Below, one piece after another: positions 1-7,110 of a DNA stretch of 24,732 nucleotides. How positions within the stretch are numbered: the first letter of the stretch is position 1; each line of letters starts with the position of its first letter. The notes beneath the pieces are model-generated. The model searched no databases, had not been told where the DNA came from, and was given only the letters and a program-made list of their open reading frames with translations. The stretch is from HGM10611 sp964384805 (GTDB lineage: Bacteria > Bacillota_I > Bacilli_A > ML615J-28 > CAG-313). The translations under genes and the position numbers were made by a program. Location of the stretch: assembly GCA_964384805.1 (NCBI GenBank), contig CAYLLO010000019.1, positions 1 through 24,732 of the forward strand, written 5' to 3'.

Positions 1-56
1 TTACCCCAACTAATTCTATAGGATTTTTACAAACCCCAACTGATTCTATCTAGTCT
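1..56. repeat. Probable end of an insertion-sequence copy, with a partial 30-bp tandem repeat
   Basis: A 16-base block at 4-19 (CCCCAACTAATTCTAT) recurs with one change at 34-49, a 30-base period. Read on the minus strand from position 35 outwards, the sequence starts GGTTTGTAAAAATCCT. This resembles the sequence that starts at 24681 and runs out of the other end of the window (GGTTCTGTAAAATCCT), and both are followed about ten bases later by TTGGGGT. Both copies point outwards, as expected if each window end enters a copy of the same mobile element. No transposase is visible. The family is not established; the ends remind me of ISL3-type termini, from memory only. Confidence 0.4.
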
Positions 57-106
57 TATTCTGATGCTATACTTTTAGAAGTATAACTAGAACTAATTAT
101 ATCTAA

Positions 107-2257
107 TTATTGTTCAACAATTGTTGTATTATCAACTGTTATTCCATTGATATTAATTACTAATTTTGCAGTTGCAGTTGGAGTTGGAGCATCACTGTCA
201 ATCCATACTGGATTTACGTTATCAGCAACAACATCAACAATATTTACATTACTAACATTTACTGTTGCCCATTCTAGTTTAACTAAAATTGCTGACTTTT
301 TAGTTGATTTAAATTTAGTTCCTGTAACTGATAATTTAGTTTCGGCTGTATCATGTTGATCTTTTCCATAATCTACAGTGTACTCAGAATCCATTTTAAT
401 TCCACGTGTTCCATTGATTTCTCCACCATTAATAGTTACATCAGCATAAGCACAAATCCATATTGCATAGTGTTCTGCTGTATCTCTATATCCATTAATA
501 GTAGTGTTATTAACAACGGCTTTTTCACAGAAAGTAACTGGATGTTCTATAATACAATCTGTTAATGTTACATCAGTATAGAATTCTATATTATATGTAT
601 TCCAAGTAGTTCCACACCAAGCACTTTTATCTAAGGTAATATTAGAGAAATTCATAACAGCATCTGGATTAATAGTTCTAAATGTTACATATGAACCATT
701 ATATGAAGCACTTGCACATGTAATATTTAAGGTAACATCTTTAGTAAGACCTGAGATATTTACTTCTTTTGTGTTAGCTGAACCAATTCCAGTTGTTAAA
801 TTACAATCTATAGAGTTAACTAAAACAACATTAATTTCTTCTAAATCACTATATAATACAGCTAATAATTCAGTTTCATTAGTTACATATGTAGTACCAT
901 CGACAGTTAAAGAACGATAAATTCTACCAGCAAAACCATTAGCAATTGGTGCTTTAGCATTGATATTAGTTAAAGTAACAGTTGAATCTACACTAGAGTT
1001 TTTAATTAATGTGTTAGAATATACAGTACCAACAAAACTTCCTGCTTTAGCATTGTCATTTTTTCTATCTTCAGCACATTTAATAGTTGAATTACCTAAT
1101 ACTTGACATTTTTCAATTGTAGTTTCAATATATGTATGTCCAATTAATCCACCACAAGATGAATCATCTGTTGAAATATTTGTATTTTCAATTTTACAGT
1201 TTTTAAAAGTTAAACTTCCAGTTGCTCCATTTACAGGTTCTGCTGCAAATCCTACAAATCCACCAGCATATTTATACCCTTTAATATTAGAATTAGTAAT
1301 ATTACAATTTTCAATTAAATATGTTCCACCACCACTTGAATTCATAATACCAATTAGCACACCAGCATAATTTGTTCCAGTTGTTTCAATATTAGCACTG
1401 TCAAAGTTTACATTTTTAACTGTTACATCTTTGGCAGGGAAATTGTCAAATAATGGAGCAGATAAATTTTTTAATGTATATCCATTACCAATAATTGTAA
1501 ATCCTGGATGATTTGTACTTCCATTTAAGGCTGTCCAATTACTCATATCAATGTCATTTACAAGAACAACATATCTTGCTGCTTGAGCACCACCTGGATT
1601 TCCTGGATTATCTAAGGCTACTTTTAAATCATTAGCGTTAGCTATGTATTTAACATTTTCATCGGTAGGTTCAGTATCGGCATTTCCTTGAACTGCTTCT
1701 ACTTTATAAGCAAATTTAACTTCTTTTTCTTGATAATCATTTTCTGTTCCTTCTGGTAATTCAATTTCTACAGTAATTTCTTGATCACCAGAATCAACTG
1801 CTAATGTTTCATAATCAGTTACTTTAGTTGTACCATCATATGGTGTTCCATTAATAGTTACTTTTAAAGCTTCAAATAATCCATTATTTTCTTCACATAC
1901 AATAATAGTACGATATTTTACACTAATACTACTATTATTTTTTACAACAATTGTAAATTTAACAGCATCTCCTGGAACTACATTATTTAATGTTACAGTT
2001 CCATCTTCTTTAAAAGATACTAATCCCCCAAACATATGGTTTAGACCTTGTTCGTATTCAGTCTTTAATGCTTTAGTATAAATACTGCCTTCATCTACAC
2101 TTGCGACTACATCTACTTTACCTGAAGTAATAGCTACATCAACTTTACTTTCAGATGTAAATAACGCATATGTTGCCCCAGCAATTATACTTACACAAAG
2201 TACAATTGTTAACATTGCTGAAACAACAACATTTCTTTTTAAAACGTTCTTTTTCAT
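107..2257 (-). CDS. Secreted TasA/camelysin-like protein with a beta-helix (GLUG-type) C-terminal region
   Basis: 716 residues. The N-terminus has a basic start, a hydrophobic stretch at about 10-30 and the sequence GATYALFTSES, typical of SipW-dependent signal peptides of the TasA/camelysin group; cleavage after A31 is likely. Residues about 32-195 form the camelysin-like beta domain. The rest looks like a right-handed beta-helix with short glycine motifs (AGGFVG, CGGLIG, AGSFVG) resembling GLUG repeats. No LPXTG signal or C-terminal membrane anchor is seen, so it is probably released or assembled at the surface. The ATG at 2257 follows an AAAGGA-type ribosome site. The SipW-type peptidase that should process it is not in this window. 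The function is inferred from the fold; an adhesin or matrix protein is the likeliest role. Confidence 0.75.
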   Translation of the reverse strand: MKKNVLKRNVVVSAMLTIVLCVSIIAGATYALFTSESKVDVAITSGKVDVVASVDEGSIYTKALKTEYEQGLNHMFGGLVSFKEDGTVTLNNVVPGDAVKFTIVVKNNSSISVKYRTIIVCEENNGLFEALKVTINGTPYDGTTKVTDYETLAVDSGDQEITVEIELPEGTENDYQEKEVKFAYKVEAVQGNADTEPTDENVKYIANANDLKVALDNPGNPGGAQAARYVVLVNDIDMSNWTALNGSTNHPGFTIIGNGYTLKNLSAPLFDNFPAKDVTVKNVNFDSANIETTGTNYAGVLIGIMNSSGGGTYLIENCNITNSNIKGYKYAGGFVGFAAEPVNGATGSLTFKNCKIENTNISTDDSSCGGLIGHTYIETTIEKCQVLGNSTIKCAEDRKNDNAKAGSFVGTVYSNTLIKNSSVDSTVTLTNINAKAPIANGFAGRIYRSLTVDGTTYVTNETELLAVLYSDLEEINVVLVNSIDCNLTTGIGSANTKEVNISGLTKDVTLNITCASASYNGSYVTFRTINPDAVMNFSNITLDKSAWCGTTWNTYNIEFYTDVTLTDCIIEHPVTFCEKAVVNNTTINGYRDTAEHYAIWICAYADVTINGGEINGTRGIKMDSEYTVDYGKDQHDTAETKLSVTGTKFKSTKKSAILVKLEWATVNVSNVNIVDVVADNVNPVWIDSDAPTPTATAKLVININGITVDNTTIVEQ

Positions 2258-2282
2258 TTTCTTTTTTCCTTTCTTCTTAGTT

Positions 2283-2302
2283 TATAAACGTACACGTTTA
2301 TA
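2283..2302. promoter_or_regulatory. 20-bp perfect palindrome in the leader of the TasA-like gene
   Basis: TATAAACGT-AC-ACGTTTATA is a perfect inverted repeat lying 26-45 bases upstream of the start codon of the secreted beta-helix gene. It could be a repressor operator or, in the mRNA, a hairpin just upstream of the ribosome site. There is no U-run on the minus strand, so it is not a terminator. Confidence 0.5.
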
Positions 2303-2357
2303 TACTATTAAAAAACAATTTAATACTTAAAATTTTTAGTTAAAAAAATAAAATTAT

Positions 2358-2386
2358 TTGCATTTTTATGCTTATTATAGTATAAT
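2358..2386 (+). promoter_or_regulatory. Plus-strand promoter antiparallel to the TasA-like gene promoter
   Basis: TTGCAT (2358-2363), a 17-base spacer and TATAAT (2381-2386) on the plus strand. Its -10 box and that of the minus-strand promoter form one symmetric element, ATTATAGTATAAT (2374-2386). The transcript would start near 2393 and meet a terminator hairpin at 2425-2448, giving a product of only about 55 bases. Confidence 0.4.
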
Positions 2387-2401
2387 AAGAGTAGTACACA
2401 A
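2374..2401 (-). promoter_or_regulatory. Promoter for the TasA-like gene, minus strand
   Basis: On the minus strand, TTGTGT (2401-2396), a 16-base spacer and TATAAT (2379-2374). This predicts a start near 2367 and a leader of about 110 bases containing the 20-bp palindrome. The -35 region overlaps an inverted repeat GTACAC-AAAG-GTGTAC at 2394-2409, a possible operator. Confidence 0.5.
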
Positions 2402-2424
2402 AGGTGTACCTTTATAAAATGTTG

Positions 2425-2448
2425 TCATCTATTTTAGATGATTTTTTT
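2425..2448 (+). terminator. Plus-strand intrinsic terminator
   Basis: TCATCT-ATTTT-AGATGA followed directly by seven T residues. It would end the short transcript from the plus-strand promoter at 2358-2386. The stem is short and AT-rich, so strength is uncertain. Confidence 0.45.
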
Positions 2449-2474
2449 ATTATGAGATAATCAAATTTTTTTAT

Positions 2475-2509
2475 AAATAAAAATAGGAGGCAATTTTATG
2501 TCTCCTATT
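2475..2509 (-). terminator. Terminator of glutamate dehydrogenase gene
   Basis: On the minus strand AATAGGAG and CTCCTATT form an 8-bp stem (2509-2502 with 2489-2482), followed by a T-rich run, 19 bases after the gdhA stop codon. Confidence 0.75.
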
Positions 2510-2527
2510 ATCGTTTTTAGTTATATA

Positions 2528-3880
2528 TTATACTACACCTTGGGCTTTCATAGCTTCTGCTACTTTTATGAATCCCGCAATATTGGCTCCTGCAACTAAA
2601 TCATCACCAAGATTATATTCGTGGGCTGCTTGAATTGAGCTTTCAAAAATATTTTTCATTATACTATAAAGTTTGGCATCTACTTCTTCAGAGCTCCAAC
2701 TATAGCGCATTGAATTTTGACTCATTTCAAGTCCTGATACCGCAACACCTCCTGCATTTACTGCTTTAGATGGTGCAACAATTACTCCTCTCGCTTTTAG
2801 ATAAGCCATTGCTTCATTAGTGGTTGGCATATTAGAAACTTCTACATAATATTTAATACCATTCTCAACTATTTGTTTAGCTTCCGTTAAGTCTACTTCA
2901 TTTTGAGTTGCGCAAGGCATTAAAATATCTGCTTTAACTCCCCAAGGTTTTTGATTGGGATAAAAGGTTACCCCAAATCTATCCGCATAGTCTTGAACTC
3001 TATTTCGGCATGATGCACGCATTTCAAGTAGATAATCAACTTTTTCCGGTGTATTAATACCATCTGGATCATAAATATAGCCATCTGGACCTGATATTGT
3101 TACTACTTTTCCTCCAAGTTCATTAACTTTTTTTATAGTTCCCCAAGCTACATTTCCAAACCCTGATATAACAAAAGTTTTACCTTTTATTTCATCTTTA
3201 AAATATTTAAGCATCTCAACTGTATAATATACCGCACCATACCCAGTTGCTTCAGGTCTAATTAAAGACCCACCATATGGTAATCCTTTACCAGTAAACA
3301 CACCGGTAAATTCATTACGTAATCTTTTATATTGTCCAAATAAGTAACCAACTTCTCTAGCTCCTACTCCAATATCCCCTGCTGGAACATCGGTATCGGC
3401 CCCAATATGACGGTAAAGTTCAGTCATGAAACTTTGACAAAAGCGCATTACTTCAGAGTCACTTTTGCCTTGAGGATCAAAATCTGCTCCTCCTTTTCCT
3501 CCTCCCATTGGAAGAGTTGTTAGGGAATTTTTAAATGTTTGTTCAAATCCTAAAAATTTAATAATTCCTTCATATACAGATGGGTGGAAACGAAGTCCTC
3601 CTTTATATGGTCCAATAGCACTATTAAATTGTACGCGGAAACCACGATTAACTTGAACACGTCCTTGATCATCAACCCATGGAATACGAAATTTTATTAT
3701 TCGTTCTGGTTCAACCATTCTTTCGATTACTCCTAAAGTAATGTATTCAGGGTGTTTTTCAATGACTGGTTCTAATGAGATTAAAACTTCTTCAACTGCT
3801 TGGTGAAACTCCAATTCTCCTGGGTTTCTTTTAATCACTCGTTCCATTAATTCATTAAGATATTGATTTTTAAAACTCAT
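2528..3880 (-). CDS. gdhA: NADP-type glutamate dehydrogenase
   Basis: 450 residues, the usual length of the hexameric NADP-dependent family. It interconverts glutamate with 2-oxoglutarate and ammonium in the cytosol, normally running towards ammonium assimilation. The catalytic block PMGGGKGGADFDPQGKSD (125-142) has the active lysine K129, and PAGDIGVG carries D169. The nucleotide-binding domain begins near residue 233, with the dinucleotide loop SGFGNVAWG at 239-247. AGG-containing sites lie just ahead of the ATG at 3880. The gene starts only 29 bases after the stop of the leucine-rich-repeat lipoprotein, with no terminator or clear promoter between them, so it may share that transcript. NADP rather than NAD specificity is inferred from overall family likeness. 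Confidence 0.95.
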   Translation of the reverse strand: MSFKNQYLNELMERVIKRNPGELEFHQAVEEVLISLEPVIEKHPEYITLGVIERMVEPERIIKFRIPWVDDQGRVQVNRGFRVQFNSAIGPYKGGLRFHPSVYEGIIKFLGFEQTFKNSLTTLPMGGGKGGADFDPQGKSDSEVMRFCQSFMTELYRHIGADTDVPAGDIGVGAREVGYLFGQYKRLRNEFTGVFTGKGLPYGGSLIRPEATGYGAVYYTVEMLKYFKDEIKGKTFVISGFGNVAWGTIKKVNELGGKVVTISGPDGYIYDPDGINTPEKVDYLLEMRASCRNRVQDYADRFGVTFYPNQKPWGVKADILMPCATQNEVDLTEAKQIVENGIKYYVEVSNMPTTNEAMAYLKARGVIVAPSKAVNAGGVAVSGLEMSQNSMRYSWSSEEVDAKLYSIMKNIFESSIQAAHEYNLGDDLVAGANIAGFIKVAEAMKAQGVV

Positions 3881-3909
3881 TTCCTTTTAGCCTTCTTTCT
3901 ATCTGTCCA

Positions 3910-5175
3910 TTATTTTTGATAACTCCATTCTACTTGATAGTTATCCGGATTCCAACCTGGATTCCAACCACTTGGAAGTTCTTGAGCCTCACAATAAATA
4001 CTGATATTACTACATCCTATAAATACTCCATATGCCATTGTTTGGACACTACTTGGAATAATCATCTTTGTTAATCCTGTGCATTCATAAAATGTTCCCT
4101 CATTAATTGTTGTTACACTAGTTGGAATATTAATGGTTGTAAGTGAAACACATCCGGAAAATGAACCACGATCTAAAACTTTTACCGTTTCAGGAAGATT
4201 AATATCGGTTAAACTAGCACATTGCCAGAAAGCGTAATCCTCAATAATTTCGACTTTTCCCTTTTCCTCAAATGTAACTTCTTTTAAAGCTGAACAATTA
4301 CTGAATGAATAAGATTCAATTTTTTTAACATTTTTAGGAATCACAATTTTTTTCAAACTTGCGCAATTGGCGAAAGAACGATCTTCAATTTTTTCAATAC
4401 TTGTAGGGAAAATAATACTTTCTAATTTTGTGCATCCTTCAAAAGTACTAGTTTTAATGTATTTAATTCCTGATGGAAGGTTAGCATTTTTTAAAGAACG
4501 ACATAAATGAAACGCTTGTTCACCAATACTTGTCACACTATCAGGTATTACAATACTAGTCAATTCTTCACATAATTGAAAAGCTTTTTCACCCAAGGTT
4601 GATAAGCCACTAGGAAGATTGATTTCTGTTAATTTCTTACAACTTGCGAACGTACTTTCTTCTATATACTTAACTTGACTATCTTTATCAAAAATAACAT
4701 TTTTTAAATTATCACAAAGACTAAAAGCATTTTTACCTATTTTAGTAACACTAGCAGGGATATAAATACTTTCTAAAAGATCATTATTATAAAAAGCTTC
4801 TTCACTAATTTCTTTGATTGGTAATAATTTGTAATTATTGGGGATAACTACATCTGGGTCTACACATGAACCCATGCCAGTAACAATATAATATTTTTGA
4901 TCTGAACTCAAAGTAAATTCTAAATTAGTTGTTAATTTAGAATTACCACATCTTGTACAAACACGATTAACATAATTATGTCCTAAAGCAGGAATTGTCT
5001 CCCGTGTAGTCGTATACAAACAAGCACATTGGTAATATCTAACTCCTGCTGTTGTACAAGTAGGAGCAACATATACTTCAGTTAGGGCATGCTCATGTGA
5101 TTGAGTTTGTGTCACACAAGAAGTAAAAAATAATCCTAATAATCCTATGCTTAAGGCTAAAAAAACTTTCTTCAT
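3910..5175 (-). CDS. BspA-type leucine-rich-repeat lipoprotein
   Basis: 421 residues. A lipoprotein signal ends in LFFTSC, so C20 should be lipidated and the protein anchored on the outer face of the membrane. Residues about 27-80 form a small Cys/His-rich module (H27, H29, C40, C50, C52, H66, C73, C76) that could bind metal or form disulfides. From about 95 to 395 there are roughly a dozen 23-residue repeats of the LRR_5 type (…LxxIxIPxSVTxIGxxAFxxC…). The short tail is rich in Trp and Pro (SGWNPGWNPDN). The ATG follows GGAG at 8 bases. Such proteins usually act in adhesion or ligand binding; no specific ligand can be inferred. Confidence 0.85.
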   Translation of the reverse strand: MKKVFLALSIGLLGLFFTSCVTQTQSHEHALTEVYVAPTCTTAGVRYYQCACLYTTTRETIPALGHNYVNRVCTRCGNSKLTTNLEFTLSSDQKYYIVTGMGSCVDPDVVIPNNYKLLPIKEISEEAFYNNDLLESIYIPASVTKIGKNAFSLCDNLKNVIFDKDSQVKYIEESTFASCKKLTEINLPSGLSTLGEKAFQLCEELTSIVIPDSVTSIGEQAFHLCRSLKNANLPSGIKYIKTSTFEGCTKLESIIFPTSIEKIEDRSFANCASLKKIVIPKNVKKIESYSFSNCSALKEVTFEEKGKVEIIEDYAFWQCASLTDINLPETVKVLDRGSFSGCVSLTTINIPTSVTTINEGTFYECTGLTKMIIPSSVQTMAYGVFIGCSNISIYCEAQELPSGWNPGWNPDNYQVEWSYQK

Positions 5176-5215
5176 AATCTTTTCTCCATTTTGTCTTTAT
5201 CTATAAACTATATTA

Positions 5216-5244
5216 ATTATAACATTTAAGTTTTTTTTATACAA
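5216..5244 (-). promoter_or_regulatory. Sigma-A promoter of the LRR lipoprotein gene
   Basis: Minus strand: TTGTAT (5244-5239), a 17-base spacer and TATAAT (5221-5216). Transcription would start near 5209, about 35 bases before the start codon. It may also drive gdhA. Confidence 0.65.
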
Positions 5245-5258
5245 CCAATTTGTTTACA

Positions 5259-5876
5259 TTATTCCATTTTATCAAATAATATCGATATTCTTTTGTATAC
5301 TAAAAAAGTAATTAATGATGTAATAGTAGCTAATACCAAATTGAATATTCCGGCTCCAAAAACTAAATACATTATCATATAATTATTTTCATTAATTCCT
5401 GGTATAATAGAGCAAGCACCTACAAAAATAGATAAATCACCATTCATAAAGAATTCAATATAAAAGGGAACCAATACTAACCAATTGGCGATAATAGCAG
5501 TTAAAACCCAAGCAATAGTACTAATAATTAAACTTAAAATAGCATTTTTTTTGGTTTTTTGATGTTTATACATTAAAGAAGAAATAAGTACCACTATTAC
5601 TCCAATAATAATATCCGCTAGTTCACCTACTAAAGCTGTTTCCGTACCTTCAATAAATAATTTCAAAACTGTTTTTATAACTATTACGACACATCCACCA
5701 ATAGGTCCTATCACAAATCCCCCAATAATTGCTGGCAAATTAGAAAACTGAATTTTTAAAAAACTTGGAAAAATAAATGGTAGTGGAAAAGAAAACATTG
5801 GTAAATATAAAATAGTTGATATCGCCGATAAAATTCCCACTTGAACAATTTTCATTGTAAGATGTTTTTTTGTCAT
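5259..5876 (-). CDS. ribU: Riboflavin ECF transporter substrate-binding (S) component
   Basis: 205 residues with five or six hydrophobic membrane segments. It is the membrane S component that binds riboflavin and works with the shared EcfT and two EcfA ATPases, which are not in this window. The region IQFSNLPAIIGGFVIGPIGG followed by a membrane-embedded GTET…GELAD stretch resembles RibU. The upstream FMN riboswitch strongly supports riboflavin as substrate. The start is set by GAGGT six bases before the ATG at 5876. A longer frame from a GTG at 5933 runs through the terminator hairpin of the riboswitch and is very unlikely to be translated. Confidence 0.88.
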   Translation of the reverse strand: MTKKHLTMKIVQVGILSAISTILYLPMFSFPLPFIFPSFLKIQFSNLPAIIGGFVIGPIGGCVVIVIKTVLKLFIEGTETALVGELADIIIGVIVVLISSLMYKHQKTKKNAILSLIISTIAWVLTAIIANWLVLVPFYIEFFMNGDLSIFVGACSIIPGINENNYMIMYLVFGAGIFNLVLATITSLITFLVYKRISILFDKME

Positions 5877-5911
5877 TATCATACCTCGATTAAAAAATAT
5901 TAAAAAAACGT

Positions 5912-5935
5912 AAAAAAACGTGCAACAGGGCACGC
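5912..5935 (-). terminator. Attenuator terminator of the FMN riboswitch
   Basis: Minus strand GCGTGC-CCTGTT-GCACGT followed by a run of T residues, between the aptamer and the ribU start. The base run CAGGGCA at the 5' side of the aptamer (6045-6039) is exactly complementary to TGCCCTG in this hairpin (5932-5926), so an antiterminator pairing can be proposed. FMN binding would then favour termination. Confidence 0.8.
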
Positions 5936-5943
5936 AAAAATAA

Positions 5944-6050
5944 TTGCTTCTTTCGTCTAGACTTTACTATCGGTATTGGAATTTCACCAATTCATGCGTT
6001 ATGCTCGTGGACTATACCACCGGTCGGGAATTTCACCCTGCCCTGAAGGA
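5944..6050 (-). ncRNA. FMN riboswitch (RFN element)
   Basis: The minus strand contains the highly conserved RFN core: CCTTCAGGGCAGGGTGAAAT, then TCCCGACCGGTGGTATAGTC, CACGAGC, and later ACCGATAGTAAAGTCTAGAC and GAAAGAAG. The 5' CCTTC pairs with the 3' GAAG to close the multi-stem junction. It senses flavin mononucleotide and controls the riboflavin transporter component that follows through the attenuator at 5912-5935. Confidence 0.97.
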
Positions 6051-6065
6051 TTTAATTATAACTAG

Positions 6066-6094
6066 ATTATACTATAAAAATTTATTCTTTACAA
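6066..6094 (-). promoter_or_regulatory. Sigma-A promoter of the riboswitch-ribU unit
   Basis: Minus strand: TTGTAA (6094-6089), 17-base spacer, TATAAT (6071-6066). Transcription would start near 6059, just ahead of the aptamer. An 8-bp perfect inverted repeat TTATTCTT-TAC-AAGAATAA (6082-6100) covers the -35 box and is followed on the minus strand by a T-rich run, so it may also act as a weak terminator for the ORF upstream. Confidence 0.7.
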
Positions 6095-6115
6095 GAATAA
6101 AAACCTTCTTTTTAA

Positions 6116-6259
6116 CTATTTTTTATCTTTTTTAGTATTTCGTTCATTTTTACTAATTTCTTTAGCAATTTCATATTTTAAGTTATCTTCTAATTCCCTT
6201 TCTCTTTGAAAATTTTTATTAATATTCCGTAAATCATTATTTACATTCCGATTTTTCAT
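6116..6259 (-). CDS. Small basic protein, 47 residues, unknown function
   Basis: An ATG at 6259 follows a strong AAGGGGG ribosome site at 9 bases and opens a 47-codon frame ending in TAG at 6116. The product is very hydrophilic, with many Asn, Lys and Glu and a Lys-rich tail (KNERNTKKDKK). It has no membrane segment. A central LKYEIAKEI stretch looks vaguely like the MKYEIAxEF core of alpha/beta-type small acid-soluble spore proteins, but the rest does not fit, so I do not assign that function. The ribosome site lies inside a hairpin that follows recX. It sits between recX and the ribU promoter and is probably expressed from the recX transcript. Confidence 0.55.
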   Translation of the reverse strand: MKNRNVNNDLRNINKNFQRERELEDNLKYEIAKEISKNERNTKKDKK

Positions 6260-6263
6260 GGAT

Positions 6264-6305
6264 AAAAGCCCCCTTGTCATAAAATATGAAAAGAGAGCTT
6301 TTTTT
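6264..6305. terminator. Hairpin between recX and the 47-codon ORF, covering its ribosome site
   Basis: AAAAGCCCCC (6264-6273) and GAGAGCTTTT (6293-6302) form a 10-bp stem including two G-T pairs, with an inner TCATA/TATGA stem. The plus direction ends in a run of T residues; the minus direction has only CTTTTATCC. It can be a recX terminator, a bidirectional terminator, or a structure hiding the AAGGGGG ribosome site of the small ORF. Confidence 0.55.
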
Positions 6306-6321
6306 ATTACAATAATCTAAT

Positions 6322-7110
6322 TTACTTATTTAAGAATTTTTTTATATCTTGATAACTATATCCTTTAGATAGTAGTTTTTGAGTTATTTTATTATAATCA
6401 TCAGTTTTTGTTTTTAATTTGGTAATATCTTTTTGAATTCTTTGGGTAATGTTACATTCCCAAGAAATATTATTAAGAACTTTCCCAATAATATCATTAG
6501 AAAAACCATCACGAAGTAATTTATCTGTTAATTTTTGTTTTTGAAAACTAATTGGATAAGTATATAGTTTTTGTTGTTCTTTTTGAACAACTTCACTTAA
6601 ATCCTCAATTATTAAATTCTCAGGATAATTTAAAGCTACTTTATTAATAATACTAGGTAATATCCCTTTTTGTTGTAATTGATATTTAAAATACTTAAGA
6701 CCTTTTTTCTTTCTAATTATCTCATCTAAATATTTGACCGCATAATCTTCATCATTCAGTAACCGCATGTTAATTAAACGATTTATAATTTCATCACTTT
6801 GTTTTGGGGTCAAATCTCCTACGGTTAAATAATTTTTAGCTTCTTGAATCGTGCGATTTTTATAACTAAGATAATTAATTGTTTTATCTAACCAAAAACT
6901 AGTATTGAAGGAAACTAAAATATTTTCCCATTCTTTTAAAGAGAATTCTTTATCCTTTAAAATTCGAAAGGTAACAATTTGATCTTCTAAAAGTATTACT
7001 TTAGTTTCTTCTTGACCTTTTAAAAAAGTTACTTCATATTTGTCTTTTTTATTCTTTAACTTTACTCTAATAATCTTAACAACATCTTCATTATCTACTA
7101 TCGTGTTCAT
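6322..7110 (-). CDS. recX: Regulatory protein RecX
   Basis: 262 residues, matching the roughly 260-residue RecX of Bacilli. RecX binds RecA filaments in the cytosol and limits recombination and the SOS response. The three-helix repeats are recognisable: …SYKNRTIQEAKNYL… near residue 85, …INRLINMRLLNDEDYAVKY… near 115-135, and two further modules towards the C-terminus. The start is the ATG at 7110, nine bases after GGGAGG; a longer frame to 7173 would overlap the upstream gene heavily and lacks a ribosome site. It overlaps the 3' end of the YitT-like gene by 20 bases, so translation is probably coupled. recA is not in the window. Confidence 0.88.
   Translation of the reverse strand: MNTIVDNEDVVKIIRVKLKNKKDKYEVTFLKGQEETKVILLEDQIVTFRILKDKEFSLKEWENILVSFNTSFWLDKTINYLSYKNRTIQEAKNYLTVGDLTPKQSDEIINRLINMRLLNDEDYAVKYLDEIIRKKKGLKYFKYQLQQKGILPSIINKVALNYPENLIIEDLSEVVQKEQQKLYTYPISFQKQKLTDKLLRDGFSNDIIGKVLNNISWECNITQRIQKDITKLKTKTDDYNKITQKLLSKGYSYQDIKKFLNK

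Noticed and set aside
68..85. Terminator for the beta-helix surface-protein gene (TATACTT-TTAG-AAGTATA)
   Set aside because: The 7-bp stem is nearly all A-T and no T-run follows on the minus strand.
5877..5933. N-terminal extension of the ribU frame from a GTG
   Set aside because: It lies in the riboswitch terminator and its poly-T tail, gives a Phe-rich nonsense start, and a proper ribosome site precedes the ATG at 5876.
6116..6259. Small acid-soluble spore protein
   Set aside because: Only about nine residues resemble the family core; the conserved Gly and Asn-rich C-terminal part is absent.
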